A DNA stretch of 64,000 nt, from positions 13,871,993 to 13,935,992 of the forward strand of contig OY740768.1 of assembly GCA_963513935.1 (NCBI GenBank). Direction: 5' to 3'. Position 1 is the stretch's first letter, and every line of letters starts with the position of its first letter. Below the pieces are notes generated by a model, which did no database searches, was not told the origin of the DNA, and saw nothing but the letters and a program-made list of their open reading frames with translations. Shown here piece after piece: positions 22,700-35,322 of this stretch. A program made the position numbers and the translations under genes. Origin of the DNA: Aphrophora alni (lineage: Eukaryota; Arthropoda; Insecta; Hemiptera; Aphrophoridae).

Positions 22700-24215
22700 T
22701 CTGAGCTCAAGTGCTCATTTGTCATGAGTGCGGATATGGCAAGCTCGAGGGACCTACATTTCTTCATGTACTTTTTGGGTTAGATCATTCTTTTTTGTTT
22801 TTCCTATCAAAGTCTCTACCGACCCTGACACATTATAGTATTCATTTTATTTTATTTTTTAAGGCAATTATGGCCGAGAAGCTTTCATTTCTAAACAACA
22901 AAAGAATAAATAATATATAGAGTACGTGTGTTGGTAATCCTGATAAAACCTAACATGATCTACACCTTTATTCATGCAGTCTTGAATTAGATCCCTCTCT
23001 TTCAAACTTCTTTTCAGGTTTCTCTTGAACAATTCTTTTTCTCTTTCAACCCTGACTATATTGCAGAATAGAAGATCGGGGGTCTTTATTTTATGTTCTT
23101 TTTTCTTCCTTTTTTTAAAGTAATAATGATTAAGAGATTTTCATTTAAACAACAACAATGAAAAAATAAGTAGTCAATAGAGAACTCTGTTACCTTCTTT
23201 TTACATTTATATACATATCTAAAATTTAAAATAATTGTAAAATGTATGGTTTCAGTAAAACTATAAATCTACATAATATATAAAAATAAACTACATTACA
23301 TTTACATAAAATGTTGACATTGTTTTTTTCCGGAATTTATAACTTGAAACATATTATCTAAGAATATTATTATCATATGTAGTTACTACGTTTTCAGTTT
23401 GATCACATGTAGTAATATACTTTTCAGATCTGGAAATATAATGAATTATGAAAGAAAAATCCCTGTTTTAAATATAATACCACACATTTATTTCCTAACT
23501 TTTTTAAAATTTCACTATGAGTGACCCCCTAGGGGCTTATTTCTAGTGTGGCAATCATCTGAGTTTCATAGCTAGATCTACATTTATCTCTTCATATAGT
23601 CTTTGGTTAGATCATTCTCTTTCAACTTTCCTATCAGGTCTTGACCAACTTTTGTTCTAACCCTGAAACTATTATAGTATTCAAAGATGAGGGGTTTTAC
23701 ACTTTTTTTTCCTTTTTATAAACCACATTTTTACACTTTTAAACCACAAAATACACTGGAATGCCAGGGAAAAGAGTAGGAATAGACTCGAATTTTCTAA
23801 CGATTAACTTTTTATTTCATAATAGCTGATCATCAGGTTTAATTAGACTAGCGTTGTCAAGATAACAGGCAAAATAATTGTAATTCTTGTAAAGACAACA
23901 TGGCAGAAATTATTGTATTGAGTATTACTACGTATACATTTGCTATTCAACTCCATATTTTTATATTGCAATAATACATAGCCTATATATAACAAAAGAA
24001 ATGTTTTTTTAAAGTTACAAGATTTTTCAAAACTTAGTTGAGTAGTTTTAAGATTACCTCTTATAAACATACAAACTCACAAACTTTCTCTTTTGATTAA
24101 GCCTCCATTGACCAACTCTTGTTTCCTTCTGACCCTGAATTAGAGTATTTTATATTCTTTTCTTAAAGCAACAATGGCAGCAATGTTTTTATCTTTAAAC
24201 AAGAAGAACAAAATC
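22700..24215 (+). repeat. Cluster of four repeat B copies
   Basis: Four direct-orientation, diverged and partly truncated copies at about 22720-22885, 22975-23165, 23520-23715 and 24085-24215. Each has some of GGGTTAGATC, TTTCCTATCA, CTTGACCAACTCTTGTT, CCGACCCTGA, AGTATTC, TTATTTTATGTTCTTTT and a terminal TTTAAACAACAA. The close packing suggests nested insertion or local duplication. Confidence 0.65.
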
Positions 24216-24997
24216 CTGAACATAATTAATCCATTAAATTGTAAAAACACTACTTTAATGAATTTTAAACTAAAACATAAATAGGGCATCAGTCATGTTT
24301 GATGACAGTCATATTGAGGGGTCCCATTCAGCAAAGTTATTAGGTCTGGTTATTTAAAATAATTGACCTGGGATAATCAGATTAATAGTATTTGTAACTA
24401 ATTATGTTTAGGAAATTTTATATTAATAAACCTAAAAACTAAAAAAATTTAAAATCATTTTTATCTCCGCTAGGAATGCTATAATTTATAGAAATCATTT
24501 TAGTCTTTTGGATTGCTTTATTTATAAATAAATGGTTGTAATTTCCTTTTTTATATGTCTTAGCAATCCATAGTTATAATTTACTCATTTTAACCTAAAA
24601 TCTCATGAAACCTTAATACTCTAAATACAACCTACTATCGACACATTTACAAACATTTGATTTATGGAGTTTTATTGTGGGGGGAACTTTTTAATTCAAA
24701 ATATGCAAAAGCTATTCAAACTATAAAAATGATATAAGACTTGTTAGAGAGTATACTCAGCTTTCCTGTATTTATATTTTTTTAGGTGTTTTATTTGAAT
24801 TATTGTAAACTATTTTAAACTTCCGTCATTTTGAAAAGTCTGCTTGTTAACAAACTTGTATAAAGTAATACTAAAAACAACCTATAGTACAATTTTTTTT
24901 TAAATTTTCAGAGACAAATTATGACTGGTAGAGTACAAATAATATACAAATTTTTGAAACCACTTAAAACATGATGTTGGGGTCAGGATCCGTACAC

Positions 24998-25445
24998 TTA
25001 AATATATTATGTTTGTTTGCAAATTATTATCTAGGAACTGTAACATGGAACACCATATCAATCCCTTTGGTAGCGTGCACATTAAATATGTGTGTATGTG
25101 TGTTGCAAATTATTATCTAGGAACTATAACATGGAACACCATATCAATCCCTTTAGTAGTGTGCACATTAAATATATGTGTATGTGTTTGCAAATGATTA
25201 TCTAGGAACTATAACATGGAACACCATATCAATCCCTTTGGTAGTGTGCACATTAAATATATGTGTATGTGTTTGCAAATTATTATCTAGGAACTATAAC
25301 ATGGAACACCATATCAATCCATTTGGTAGTGTGCACATTAAATATATGTGTATCTGTTTGCAAATGATTATTTAGGAACTATAACATAGAACACCATATC
25401 AATCCATTTGGTAGAGTGCACCTTAATATATGTGTATGTGTTTGC
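24998..25445. repeat. 85-bp minisatellite, about five copies
   Basis: Each unit contains CTAGGAACTATAACATGGAA, ACCATATCAATCC, GTAGTGTGCACATTAAATA and TATGTGTATGTGTTTGCAAA. The CTAGGAAC landmark recurs at 25031, 25117, 25202, 25287 and 25372 (TTAGGAAC in the last), a spacing of 85-86. Open frames across it are artefacts of the repeat. Confidence 0.95.
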
Positions 25446-25469
25446 TTGTTTTTGTCTTTCTTGTTGTTT

Positions 25470-25720
25470 AAAGTAAAAAAACCTCTCAGGCATTATCACC
25501 TTATAAAAATAGGAAGAAAAGAGCATGAAATAAAGATCCTTAGTCCCCTAGAATATTCTATATCAGCGTCAGAAAAGAATAAGAGTTGGTCATGAGAGAG
25601 CTAGTAGGAAAGATAAAATATTGGGATCTAACTCAAGACTATATTTAAAAAAAGGTATAGATCCGCCTACATTTTGTCAGGGTTGCCAAACCTGTAATCA
25701 CTAAAGTGAGCCCCTGAAGT
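25470..25720 (-). repeat. Dispersed repeat family B copy
   Basis: Nearly full-length reverse copy with AACCTCTCAGGCATTATC, TTATAAAAATAGGAAG, AAAGAGCATGAAATAAAGA, TAGAATATTCTA, GAATAAGAGTTGGTCA, GGGATCTAACTCAAGA and GTATAGATCCG. It directly abuts the 3' end of the minisatellite. Confidence 0.7.
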
Positions 25721-27771
25721 TGTGGCACTTGTTTACACCATGTTTATAATTTTTTAATTTTTTTAAAATCATGAACAGATTAATAGAATTGGTGTAAATA
25801 ATGTTAACTATAGTGGTAGTAAGTAAAAAAACAGATAAAAATTAAACATGAGACAACTTTTTAAAATTTTATTAGAATAATTAAATACATTTAAACAGTT
25901 GTTAAATACTTATGATAATAAAATTAATCAACTTACCTCCAAAGAATTATTCCTGACCATATCACCTTTAAGATAAGAACATCTAACATAATTAAATTCT
26001 AAATGATTATTTGTCAAAAGTATCAACTCCAAAAATCAAACAATGCAATATATTAATTATTGGTAAAAGTGCACTTAGTAATAAAACTAAATTAACCAAA
26101 ATATGCAATACATTATCATGTAATTTTAGTATAGTTTTGACATGTACAGAATGTTCATGGGTAGTCTTCCAGACTTACCAGACTTGGAGAAATTGATATT
26201 TGGGTTTTAAAAAATCTAATAAACACTTCCCTTAAAAGTTATAGGCAACAAATGGACATTTCAGTTTTTTAAATCACATTTGGTTAATTTAATCTTACTT
26301 TGTTTGGTTCCAACTACTCCTGGGTCTGGACATTCATAATGACTGATCTTTTATTATTTCCTAATCAATTCTATTCTCCCCTATCTTATTCATGCCTTTT
26401 CACTTTATACTCAGTTTATTCTTTCCTCTTTGAATCTCAATTCTAGCATTCATTTTAAAGCCTGTAGAATCTGATACTTTATCTGATTTCTACTTTTGTT
26501 TTCCAAAAACAATAGAAAAATTATTCTTACAAAAAACACATTCTAGTTTTTTAGAACTTTGACATTGATTTACAAATGTGTTATTTTCTGTGCTATTAAA
26601 AAAGTCTACATATTTTATCAGCCATTTTGTTTCTTTGATCGATGTTTGATCTACACTAGGTAGTGTCTAACACAATAAGTACAACATAAAATAATGTAGT
26701 ATTTTGTATTTCATTTCTGTCTAGTTTAGCAGATTGAGATGTACAACCCATTAAGTTATAAGTTCTTTTAGAAATGTATTAAGGAAGACAGTGAGTGAAA
26801 AATGTTGTCAACTCCAACTATAATACTACAATAATTAATTGTAATTATTGTTTAACTGGGACAAGCAGAAAAACCATCCATCGTCCTAATGTTGTAAATG
26901 TTCGATGTTAATTCCCTAAGAATGTTAGTGCAGTTTAAATTTAATAATACTGTATAGAGATTAGTCTTAAATATCCCAAATCTTGGTAATGGATTTAGCT
27001 AGTTAACATGTCAAATAGGTAATTTTAAATGTTCAACGTCTATTTGACATTCTTACTTATACAGAATAATAATGTAAAAAAGTATACTGATCAAAATCAT
27101 GTGGATTTTCAGTTTTTACTGAAAAAAATAGTTTTGTAAGTCCAAAGACGTAAATCTTTGGGTGTGTGTGTTTCTTTATAAAAACCTGTGGTAAGGAAAT
27201 TTTTCGATTAAATTTGGTTAATATACATTGTTTATGATTTGATACCAAAAAATAATAGTCTACCTACTACAAGGTCAAAATATAACATTTCAAATTCTAA
27301 ATGTTGGCTTTAATGATTATTATTAAATTTTCGTCAAATATAGTACCTTGGAATACAAATAGAAGGTAGCTATTAGTAATTATTTCTTGATAAATACTGA
27401 CTTGAGAGTTATTGGTCAAAATACCTCAGCCAGGATGATCATTGATTCCAAATTGTAAAGTTCTAATCAAAACCAGTACACCAGATTGGAGATTTAAAGT
27501 TCATGTATAATTTAGAAAATGAATTTTAACTGCTGTTAATAAGTTTACGTTAAATTTATTGTGGTTTTGTATGCAACTACACAATATTAACCAGAATTCT
27601 AAAGTATTGCACAAATTGGGAGTAGTAGTGTATTACTAGTAAACACTATTCTGATCCAATGGGTCAAGTAGAGGTGTTTTGTAATGTCAGGTTTATTTTG
27701 TGTGGCTTTTTTCAAGTCATTGCAATCAAGTTTGGCAAATTTAGTGGTGGCCGATAATTATTAATGAACAA

Positions 27772-27774
<3 letters not shown>

Positions 27775-27809
<35 letters not shown>
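27775..27809. repeat. (TG)n microsatellite
   Basis: About 17 uninterrupted TG dinucleotides. Confidence 0.97.
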
Positions 27810-27811
<2 letters not shown>

Positions 27812-29029
27812 CAGTATGTGAAATTTTGTTTTGTCTGAAGGAAAAGAGATGATTAAACTGTTTTGAAGTAATAAGGTTTAAGTAAAACACAAGTGTACAA
27901 GTTCACAATCCAACTAATATTGGTAGTTGTCAGAACATTCATGAGAAATCTAAAGTGACTCATTTGTTTTTGAAGTTAATGTTAGCAAATTGTTAACAGT
28001 AGATTTGAAAATTAAGTGTTACAACAACATATATGTCTTCTTTCTGGCAGAGGATTGTTTGTCACAATTTGAAGAGACAACTTGAAAATAACTTACTAGA
28101 CTTTTTCTAAAATTCTGACCAGTAGTGAGTCTTGGTTCTACAGTTATGATCTGGAAATTAATCAAATCAACGTAAAATGTTAATTTCATCAAGACCTTTA
28201 AAAGCTTGATCAGTTAAGATCATGTTGATTTGTTTCTTTTTATTGTTAATGGAATCATGCACCAGGACTATGTTTTGCCCAAATTGTCTTAAGCATCCAA
28301 AGTTCTGGGCAAAAAACAACTTGGTGGAAGAAAATCCCCACCCAACCTAGCCCAATGAAACATTTTTCTTTTTTTTTTTCCGTATGAAAGATAACATGAG
28401 AGGGAAATGTTATTTTAACATCAGTGAAATGCAACATAAAAATTAATGTTTTCAATCTTAAACAATTTAACTCTGAATAGATCTAGAACTATAATTTAAT
28501 GTTACAACAGTCGGTACATGATGGAATTCCATGATAATGGAAATAATGACAAGTATATTATTGAGACAAGAGAGTACTATGAAGGAGTTGTGAGTTTTAA
28601 AACTTAATATACTTTTATTAGCATCATTCTGGTTATTTTTAGTTATCTCCTTGTATTAAAGAGAATAGGAAGTTTGTACTCTTTTTATTAATTAATTGTT
28701 ATAACTTGTGTTTTACTATATCTTTAACATTCTCTTTTGCAGGTTGAAGAGCAATAACTCAAGAAGATTCACAAGTCTGTAATTGAACTTAACTAAAACT
28801 GTTATAGATGAATGAACTCAAGTATGTTGAACTTATAATATTTTAGTTTGTGTAAATAAGAATATAAAATAATATGAAGATATTTTACAGCGTGTTACCC
28901 ACCTATGTGAATATGTCTTGACATAGGTTGTCTTATGAAAACATATTTGTTTTTAACCACTTTATTAGAAGTTAAAGAGAATTTATAAAGTAGTTCTACT
29001 TATTTATATTGACTAATTCCCTTCAATCC

Positions 29030-29400
29030 CTTGGGAGATATGGAGCTGCTACGATGGACATCTGGCAAACTCGATTTCTTGGCAAGTCCTCCACCTCACC
29101 ACTTGGTCGCCAATAATGTTATCATGTCTCAGGAGGGTATACCCGATCGTCATACTTCCTCCATCATACTTGCCCACATCTATCCTAGAGTTCTGGTTCT
29201 AAAATTTTATTTGGTCAATATATGTTGAGAATTCATCTCAGGCAATTATTAATAAACATTTTTAATTTATTCATATTCTTAGTTATGACTCTCCATGTTA
29301 GGCATCCATAAAGAAGTGCTGGTTTCACATTTGTTTCAAAAATCCTGAGCTTAGTTGCCGAGTTTTCCAAATTGCTCTAAGTTGAACGAATGCACCCTTT
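29030..29400 (-). pseudogene. Non-LTR retrotransposon remnant (reverse transcriptase 3' part)
   Basis: On the minus strand, in two frames joined by a frameshift, the sequence reads AFVQLRAIWKTRQLS and then KLRIFETNVKPALLYGC, TWR and KLKMFINNCLR. Further on it reads GYTLLRHDNI. This is the conserved order after the reverse-transcriptase palm in insect endonuclease/reverse-transcriptase non-LTR elements ('IWKSxxLSxxTKLRIFNxNVxxVLLYGCExW'). In-frame stops (after NNCLR and elsewhere) and the missing upstream domains show that it is a dead 5'-truncated copy. Confidence 0.75.
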
Positions 29401-30408
29401 GTACATATTTATACTGGGTTGGAGTATTGTTTAGTTTTTGAGATAACACCAAATCTACACTTATTGTTAAACACTATTACTAGATTCTTCTACATAAAAT
29501 AATCAGTATTCTTGAAGATTCCAGTTTTCTAAACAGGTGGACCAATTTTGATACAATTTAATATGTGAGATTTTATTTTGGTCTTATTTCAAAGTGTATT
29601 TTATATTTCTATTTTCTTTTGTATTAAGATTTTTAAATATTTTATGATAGTGGTTTATAATTTAGTATAATTATTATATTAATAATTGTATAGTGTTTCC
29701 TAAAAAAAATGATTTTTTTTAAATCAAATTTTTGATGACCTGCTTAAAAAGTAAACACAAAATGTTGACTATGTCAATATCAGCTCAAATGTAATCCTGA
29801 AGGCTAATAAGATGTACTGGCTAACAAAACTTACACAGGATCTGAGCTATTTTTTGTGGTTTTAAGGTGAAAAACCAATACAGTCATTATCACCTTGATC
29901 TGAGCTATTCTGTGTTCTATTCAATGTTGAATGGTCTCCACAGCAGCTTGTTTTCACTTTTGGAAACTGACTATATCCTGGCAGATAAATGTTGAATTAA
30001 CTGTGGGGATTTTTTAGGCTTAGAGGTATTGTGTTTTTTTGTCTTGTTTGTGAGTAAGTTACCATGTTTTAGTCCAGTTTGTTGTTATGTCTACTTCAAT
30101 AATGGATGGCAACCATGAGCACATGAAATCCAATGATTAACTTTGCATGCTCCTGCGATGGAAGCACCATGTTTTCATTCAAGTGTAAGTTTGTCTGTTT
30201 ACGGTGACAGCTAGATGTTTGTAAATGAAACTGTTTTATATCAAAGTAATTTTCCTATGTAATATTGGCCAACAGGTTTTTAAAGGAGGTGCTCTACTAA
30301 TTTGAGGGAATCTCTTCACACACTTTTCTTTCTAGTTTAAGAACATGAACTTGAATATTAAATACATGTCTTTTTTAATTAAGTTGTAATTTTTTATTAA
30401 AATATATA

Positions 30409-31265
30409 CGGGGTGTTTCAATATGAATATCGGAATTTTAAGGCTTTGTAGTATTTATTATATTTAACTTACAATTATAAATAATACATCAAATGAAAGA
30501 GCAACTTAGACAGTTTTGTTGGTACAAGTGTGCGCATGTACTGTTTCCTCTGTCTTTCGTTACAAAGCGCTATTAGGAAAAAATGACGACGAATGAATGA
30601 GTGCAACATGCTTTTCGTATTAAGTTCAAATGTAATCCTCCAAGTGATAATAACATCCGTGGTTGGTATCATTAGTTTGAAAACACCGGCTACCTTTACC
30701 ACAAAGAGTGACTGAAGAAAGTGTTGAACGAGTCAGAGAGTCTTTCACGCGTAGCCCCAGCAATTCATTTCAGAAAATTAGTCGTGAATTAGCAATCTGA
30801 GTGACATCTGTGTAGAGTTTTAAGGGGACGCTTAAAACTAAGTCCTTATGGTTTGCAGTTGTTACACGCACTAAAGTTTACAGACTATGGTTTACGTTCC
30901 ATCTTTACAAACTTAAACGTCTATGTTGCTGCATGACGAAGATTTTCGGGATCGTGTTGTCTTCAGTGACGAATCGATGTTTCACCTGAGTGGACATAAA
31001 GACTCATGTGTATTTGCCTCCGCTACCAGCTACCTGAGTTAAGAAACAGGATTGAAGCAGTTGTTGCAACAATTACTCCAAACTCACTGATGAAGGTTTG
31101 GTACGAACTCGATGTGAGCCGTGTGACGAATGGTGCTCACATTGAAAACTTGTAGGAAAAACTGTTTAAGTTGCTCTTTCATTTGATGTATTATTTATGA
31201 TTGTAAGTTAAAAATAATAAATACTACAAAGCCTTAAAACTGTGATAACCATTTTGAAACACAGT
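30409..31265 (+). mobile_element. Non-autonomous Tc1/mariner-type element with long TIRs
   Basis: Complete 857-bp element flanked on both sides by TA (30407-30408 and 31266-31267), the target duplication of this superfamily. The terminal inverted repeats are about 95 bp. The left arm runs from 30409 to about 30505 and the right arm from about 31170 to 31265. Both share GTGTTTCA, TTTTAAGGCTTTGTAGTA, TTAACTTACAAT and AATACATCAAATGAAAGAGC. Between them lies a decayed, internally deleted transposase. A 75-codon minus-strand frame at the left end is an artefact of this element. Confidence 0.9.
30580..31155 (+). pseudogene. Gutted Tc1/mariner-type transposase
   Basis: Broken frames in order encode an N-terminal DNA-binding part (FKCNPPSDNNIRGWYH), a linker (VERVRESFTRSPSN and ISRELAI), a second helix-turn-helix part (KTKSLWF / TDYGLR), the start of the catalytic core (DRVVFSDES-like, followed by FHLSGH), and then jump directly to the C-terminal ELRNRIEAVVATITP and SRVTNGAHIENL before a TAG at 31153-31155. 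In related elements roughly 100-150 residues, including the second and third catalytic acidic residues, lie where the jump occurs. Several stops and frameshifts add to that deletion, so the element cannot encode its own transposase. Confidence 0.8.
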
Positions 31266-32030
31266 TAATATATATATATTAACTAAATTTATTAATTAGT
31301 ATTAAAAATATTTTATTTTATGGGCTAAAATCGTCAGTTGGAGTCTATGAAATGCAAACATCTTCAGTTCATAAGAACAAAATAAAATTCCTGTTGTAAC
31401 TAAATTTATACTCCTTGTAAGTTTTTTAATTTCCAACCCAGATTTTGTAGCTATAAAATAAGGAATAGAACCAACATTTGCAAATCCATTACAAATAATA
31501 AAACTTTAAACTTAACAACTCTATTTAGAACAAGGTTAAATCATGCCCACACAGAGAGTTGCATGCACTTTTTACATAAATAGATATTAAGAGAGAATAT
31601 GCCTGGAAAATAGTCATTTAATAGTGGTATGTAAATATATTTGACCTTCCCTAAAGTAAGTATACTTTAAAAATACATTATTTTTTAAATTAAACAGATA
31701 GATGTTAGGTTGGGTTATAAAGATAGTAAAATTGGGTAATTAAGTAATTTTAGGCAGTTATGTACAATAATCAGGAAGATTTAAAAAAATTGATTATCTG
31801 GTCTGTAGTCTTTCTTCATTTTAAATTCATTAGAGTTTATTATTTAGAAAGGAGAAATAATAGTTATTTTGCAACTAGTGAGAAAAGTGGCACTTTTCTA
31901 AACGAGAGAAAAATGTTGACGCACAAGGCTTGCCTCGTGCGTCAATTTTATCAAGTTTAAAAGAGACTTTGCTCACGAATTGCACATTATACTTTGTCTA
32001 CAGTTGTTATTTTGTGAATAAAAACAGTTC

Positions 32031-32150
32031 TTACTGGCGGTCGTACTTTTTCCTTGATTTGACAGGAACGACATTTAGTACAACGTTGTTAGCTTTTTCC
32101 GCTAATTTAGGCGGGGTATTTGACAGGTTTTCTTCCTCTGAACTGTCCAT
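32031..32150 (-). pseudogene. Start of a recombinase-like ORF, truncated
   Basis: A 39-codon minus-strand frame from ATG 32150: acidic start MDSSEEENLS, then TPPKLAEKA, then PVKSRKKYDRQ and a TAA. In my recollection the pattern 'TPPKL... LLPxKSRxxYxxxY' opens a family of tyrosine-recombinase-like proteins that are abundant and mobile in insect genomes. Here the frame stops just where the DNA-binding part should follow. The last codons overlap a perfect donor-like GCCA|GTAAGAA, so it could instead be a first exon, but no continuing exon was found. Upstream minus-strand sequence to about 32625 looks like a leader or promoter. Family assignment is tentative. Confidence 0.4.
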
Positions 32151-32724
32151 ATTTTAAAACTAACTACACAAAATATAGCAATAATGCTAAACAACACATT
32201 AACACTGAGTAGAAGTTCTTACGTCAAAACTGAGGTTATTTATGAATATTACAAATAACTTAGGTGTATTGTTGAGGAAACGGGATTGCCAACTTCAAAA
32301 CTCGGCAAACGAAAAATACTATCCATGTACATACACTGTCAATCATCTTCATGAATAATTACTTCCTTTTTCAACTTTTAAACGTTGTTTTGTTGTTTAT
32401 TTATGTTATTTTACATGTAAGAATTGATCTAACCTACATACGGGACATTTCCTGTATATTATAAATCAATTCAAATAAACTTAACCTAAATTTCGTTTTG
32501 TTAGGTTACCATTCGGAGTGAGCAAAGTAGTGGGCAAAGTGAAACTGTTGAGAAATCAGCTGTTTGCAAACTAATTTAAATCAACAAAATGCCACTTTGT
32601 CAACAACTGTAGACAAAATATTATTTAACACATTTGCTTCTTTTTTTAATAAAATAAGATATTTATGAGTAAACATTGCAAAAAGTTTGGATTAATGTTT
32701 TAGTATTGTCAGTTTTCCCTTTAT

Positions 32725-32850
32725 TGTTTAAAGGGGGAAAAAAAACATATTGGTGATCATCACCTTATAAAAAAACCAAGAAAAGAGCATAAGTAAAGAC
32801 CCCTGGCCCCTAGTCCTCGAATACTCTAATAGCGTCAGAAAGGTACAGAG
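32725..32850 (-). repeat. Dispersed repeat family B, partial
   Basis: Contains TTGGTGATCATCACCTTATAAA, AAGAAAAGAGCATAA, AAAGACCCCTGGCCCCTAG, CGAATACTCTAATAGCGTC and AGAGTTTGT, ending there. Confidence 0.65.
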
Positions 32851-33394
32851 TTTGTTTTTAAATTTGATTACTTTTATTTGTTAGTTTTTAGTAACCCCTC
32901 TCACAAGTATAAATAATCAATAGAAAAGCTTCATTAATAGCTTTCTCCTAGCTTTTTAATTTACCGCTCATCGAGATTACAAGTGGTAATAAATTTTTTG
33001 TTGTACCAATCAGTAACTTCTTGCAGGATAAATTTAGAAAATAATTAAAATTCCATTATGCTTTGTTCACCCAAGATGAATAGTGGAATTAGGGCTGAAG
33101 CCTATGGCATCAAACTGATGTCAAACTACAGACCTCTGCGTTAGAGAGATACAGAGAACTAAAATCCATTAATTCTTAGATAACTACTCTGAAATCATTA
33201 GAATCAAGCAGTGAAAGTTAGTGTGGAATTGTTTTAATGGTGAATGATAAGGCTAGGGTGGATAATGTCACTCTAAAATCAGGCATAGATGGGAACAAGG
33301 AGCTCCAAGACCCTACTGTGGATGGCCCAAGGACCATCTAAGATGCTGGTCCCTCCATCGTGAGAAAATGTCTAGACTGAAGTTTAACTGATTT

Positions 33395-33605
33395 TTCAAG
33401 TTGAAAGCTATAAAATATTTATCACTGGATAGTCTGGTAACTGGTCACTGCCCAGTTAAAGTGATACATCCCTTTAAGAAAAGAATATTTGATGGTTCTG
33501 CTCCAATAGGAAGTATTTGGTACAACACTTTCTGTGCAAGTGTCAAGTGTTTGTTCAGTGGAGGTTTAGTGAATTTAGTAGAGTATCTTTGGGCCCATTA
33601 AGATT
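33395..33605 (+). pseudogene. Possible non-LTR retrotransposon fragment
   Basis: A 66-codon frame contains YLSLDSLVTGHCPV, which matches the RNase H tail segment of Jockey/R1-like polymerases ('LxxLLTGHCxLNxHL'). The rest of the frame is not clearly related and the following Cys/His motif is absent. A degraded fragment is more likely than a gene. Confidence 0.35.
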
Positions 33606-34804
33606 TTAGAGAAGCTTATTATATAGTTCTCAGTAGAAGACTGGGTATAAATACTGGTTGGTATCAAAAGGGGTTGTAGGATACCTATGTGGGCTCCTTT
33701 GAACCTTTTGGCAAAAAATGGATTAGTCAGACCATTATAATTAATATTTTGAATAACCCACATCCATACCTTGAAAATGTCAAATAACTGTTATAAGAAT
33801 CTGCCAGTATAAAAAGGAAGATAAAAATTTAAGAAACCTTACATTGTGAGGACTAATTACAAGGAATCTTAATCCTAAATCTTAAAATGTTTGGCCATAA
33901 CTGCATAAAACACACAAACATACAGACAAATTGCCAAATAGTTGAGTTAAAACAATACCTTACTTTGCTGTCTTTTAAAGCACTAATTCAATATATTACA
34001 AAAGTTTGGAGATTTAAAAGCTAAAACTAATTGTTAGTGCTTATTCATTAATGTTTTTGTGAACTCCCAGACAACGTAAAATTCCATTTGAAATTGTTTC
34101 AATATAGCATGATATTAATGTTATAAAATAATCAATCAGTGATAACACACAAGTACTCGATGCAGTAAGCAATGCTTAGGAAAGGAATTCTAGGAATACT
34201 TGAACTCAACAACTTTTATTTGATAACAGTAATGAACAATTTTATTGTTATCATTCATCCATCACAAATGGCAAAGATATTTATAACAAAATATCATTAT
34301 ATATTTTCTAAATGTAACAATAAACGCATTATCTCAACAGTACTGTACAGTTTATATTAAGTTTACAATAATTTGTGTAAAACTAAATCACACTATCCAT
34401 AGGAAAAATATAATATCAGATTACCTAAAAGAAACAACTAATACTTATTTATTTGTACAAAAAAGTTCTCATGTACTGATTTGTTTGAATATTGTAGAAG
34501 TCTACAAGATATTCTTTAATTTTTTTTCAATTTTCTATGTCTTCCCTTAGGTGGTAGGTTAGTCCAATGACGCCCAAAACTGAAATTGAATCTTAACGGT
34601 TTAATACATTGTATTAAGTAGACTACATGAATTTAAGTACTGAATTTAAAAGTTTACGATATTAATTAACAATAAAATAACATTCAGAGTACAGTTAGAC
34701 TAAAATCACCGAATTGTAAATAAATTTATATATATATATATTTTTTAAACTACCTGGTACACTTTAAAAATCTTACAACAGATCTAAAAAAATAATTCCA
34801 TTAA

Positions 34805-34810
34805 TTTATT
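34805..34810 (-). terminator. Hex-A: Candidate hexokinase poly(A) signal
   Basis: AATAAA on the minus strand about 435 nt after the hexokinase stop codon. It is the nearest canonical hexamer found, and it would give a 3' untranslated region of about 0.45 kb. Confidence 0.45.
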
Positions 34811-35244
34811 TTTGTTAAAAAACTAAAACAATTGCAATCCAAACAAAACAAAAACTATTTTGTTTTATAAAGAAATGTTTGATAATACTTTTTTCATAAA
34901 ATCAATAATTTTTATAAATAATTAATAATAATAATGAAGAAACGAACACATTTACAATTTGGAATGTTGAGCCCTTGTCTTTTACTTTTAATGATATGCC
35001 TTTTTGTTTAATTGTTAGGTCAAATGGAAAACAAAATGGTTAATCATGCTTTATCAGACAACAAGGCAACCCAATCAACTCAACATTCAAATTTCAAACA
35101 TGCAAGTTTTCACACAAAATAAATAATCTAATTTTTGTTTGTTTTAATAAATACACCAACAATATGTTTATATTGTTGTGGGAGGCTGGATCTTTATCCT
35201 CCTTCCGTTGCACTGCCTACTAAATATATCACGTGCTAAAATCC

Positions 35245-35322
35245 TCACCGTGTTCTACAAGCTACTGCAGCGACTAATGCAGCCCCACGACCACTTCCGT
35301 CTTCTGATAACATTAGGTCAAT
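35245..35322 (-). CDS. Hex-A: Hexokinase exon 8 (C-terminus, stop)
   Basis: Residues 443-467. Begins after acceptor CTTTTTCAG in phase 0 with IDLMLSEDGSGRGAALVAAV, the conserved C-terminal nucleotide-binding segment, and ends CRTR before TGA at 35247-35245. Sequence below it on this strand is 3' untranslated. Confidence 0.97.
   Translation of the reverse strand: MDLMLSEDGSGRGAALVAAVACRTR

Larger units (their letters stand above)
22186..34804. other. Intergenic region between inaF and hexokinase
   Basis: About 12.6 kb between the distal inaF start codon and the hexokinase poly(A) candidate. No host gene is recognised. The content is repeats: family B copies, an 85-bp minisatellite, a (TG)n tract, a LINE remnant, a Tc1/mariner-type element, a recombinase-like ORF start and another LINE fragment. 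The promoter of the distal inaF form should lie at its left edge. Confidence 0.6.

Noticed and set aside
25009..25375. Overlapping plus- and minus-strand frames over the minisatellite
   Set aside because: Unit length 85 is not a multiple of three and the frames merely read the repeat.
25925..25975. Possible small inaF upstream exon with donor GGAG|GTAAGT
   Set aside because: Only a good donor is visible. Any exon would be about 30 nt and no coding or leader role could be supported.
30475..30702. 75-codon minus-strand frame
   Set aside because: It is antisense to the decayed transposase N-terminus and inverted repeat of the Tc1/mariner-type element.
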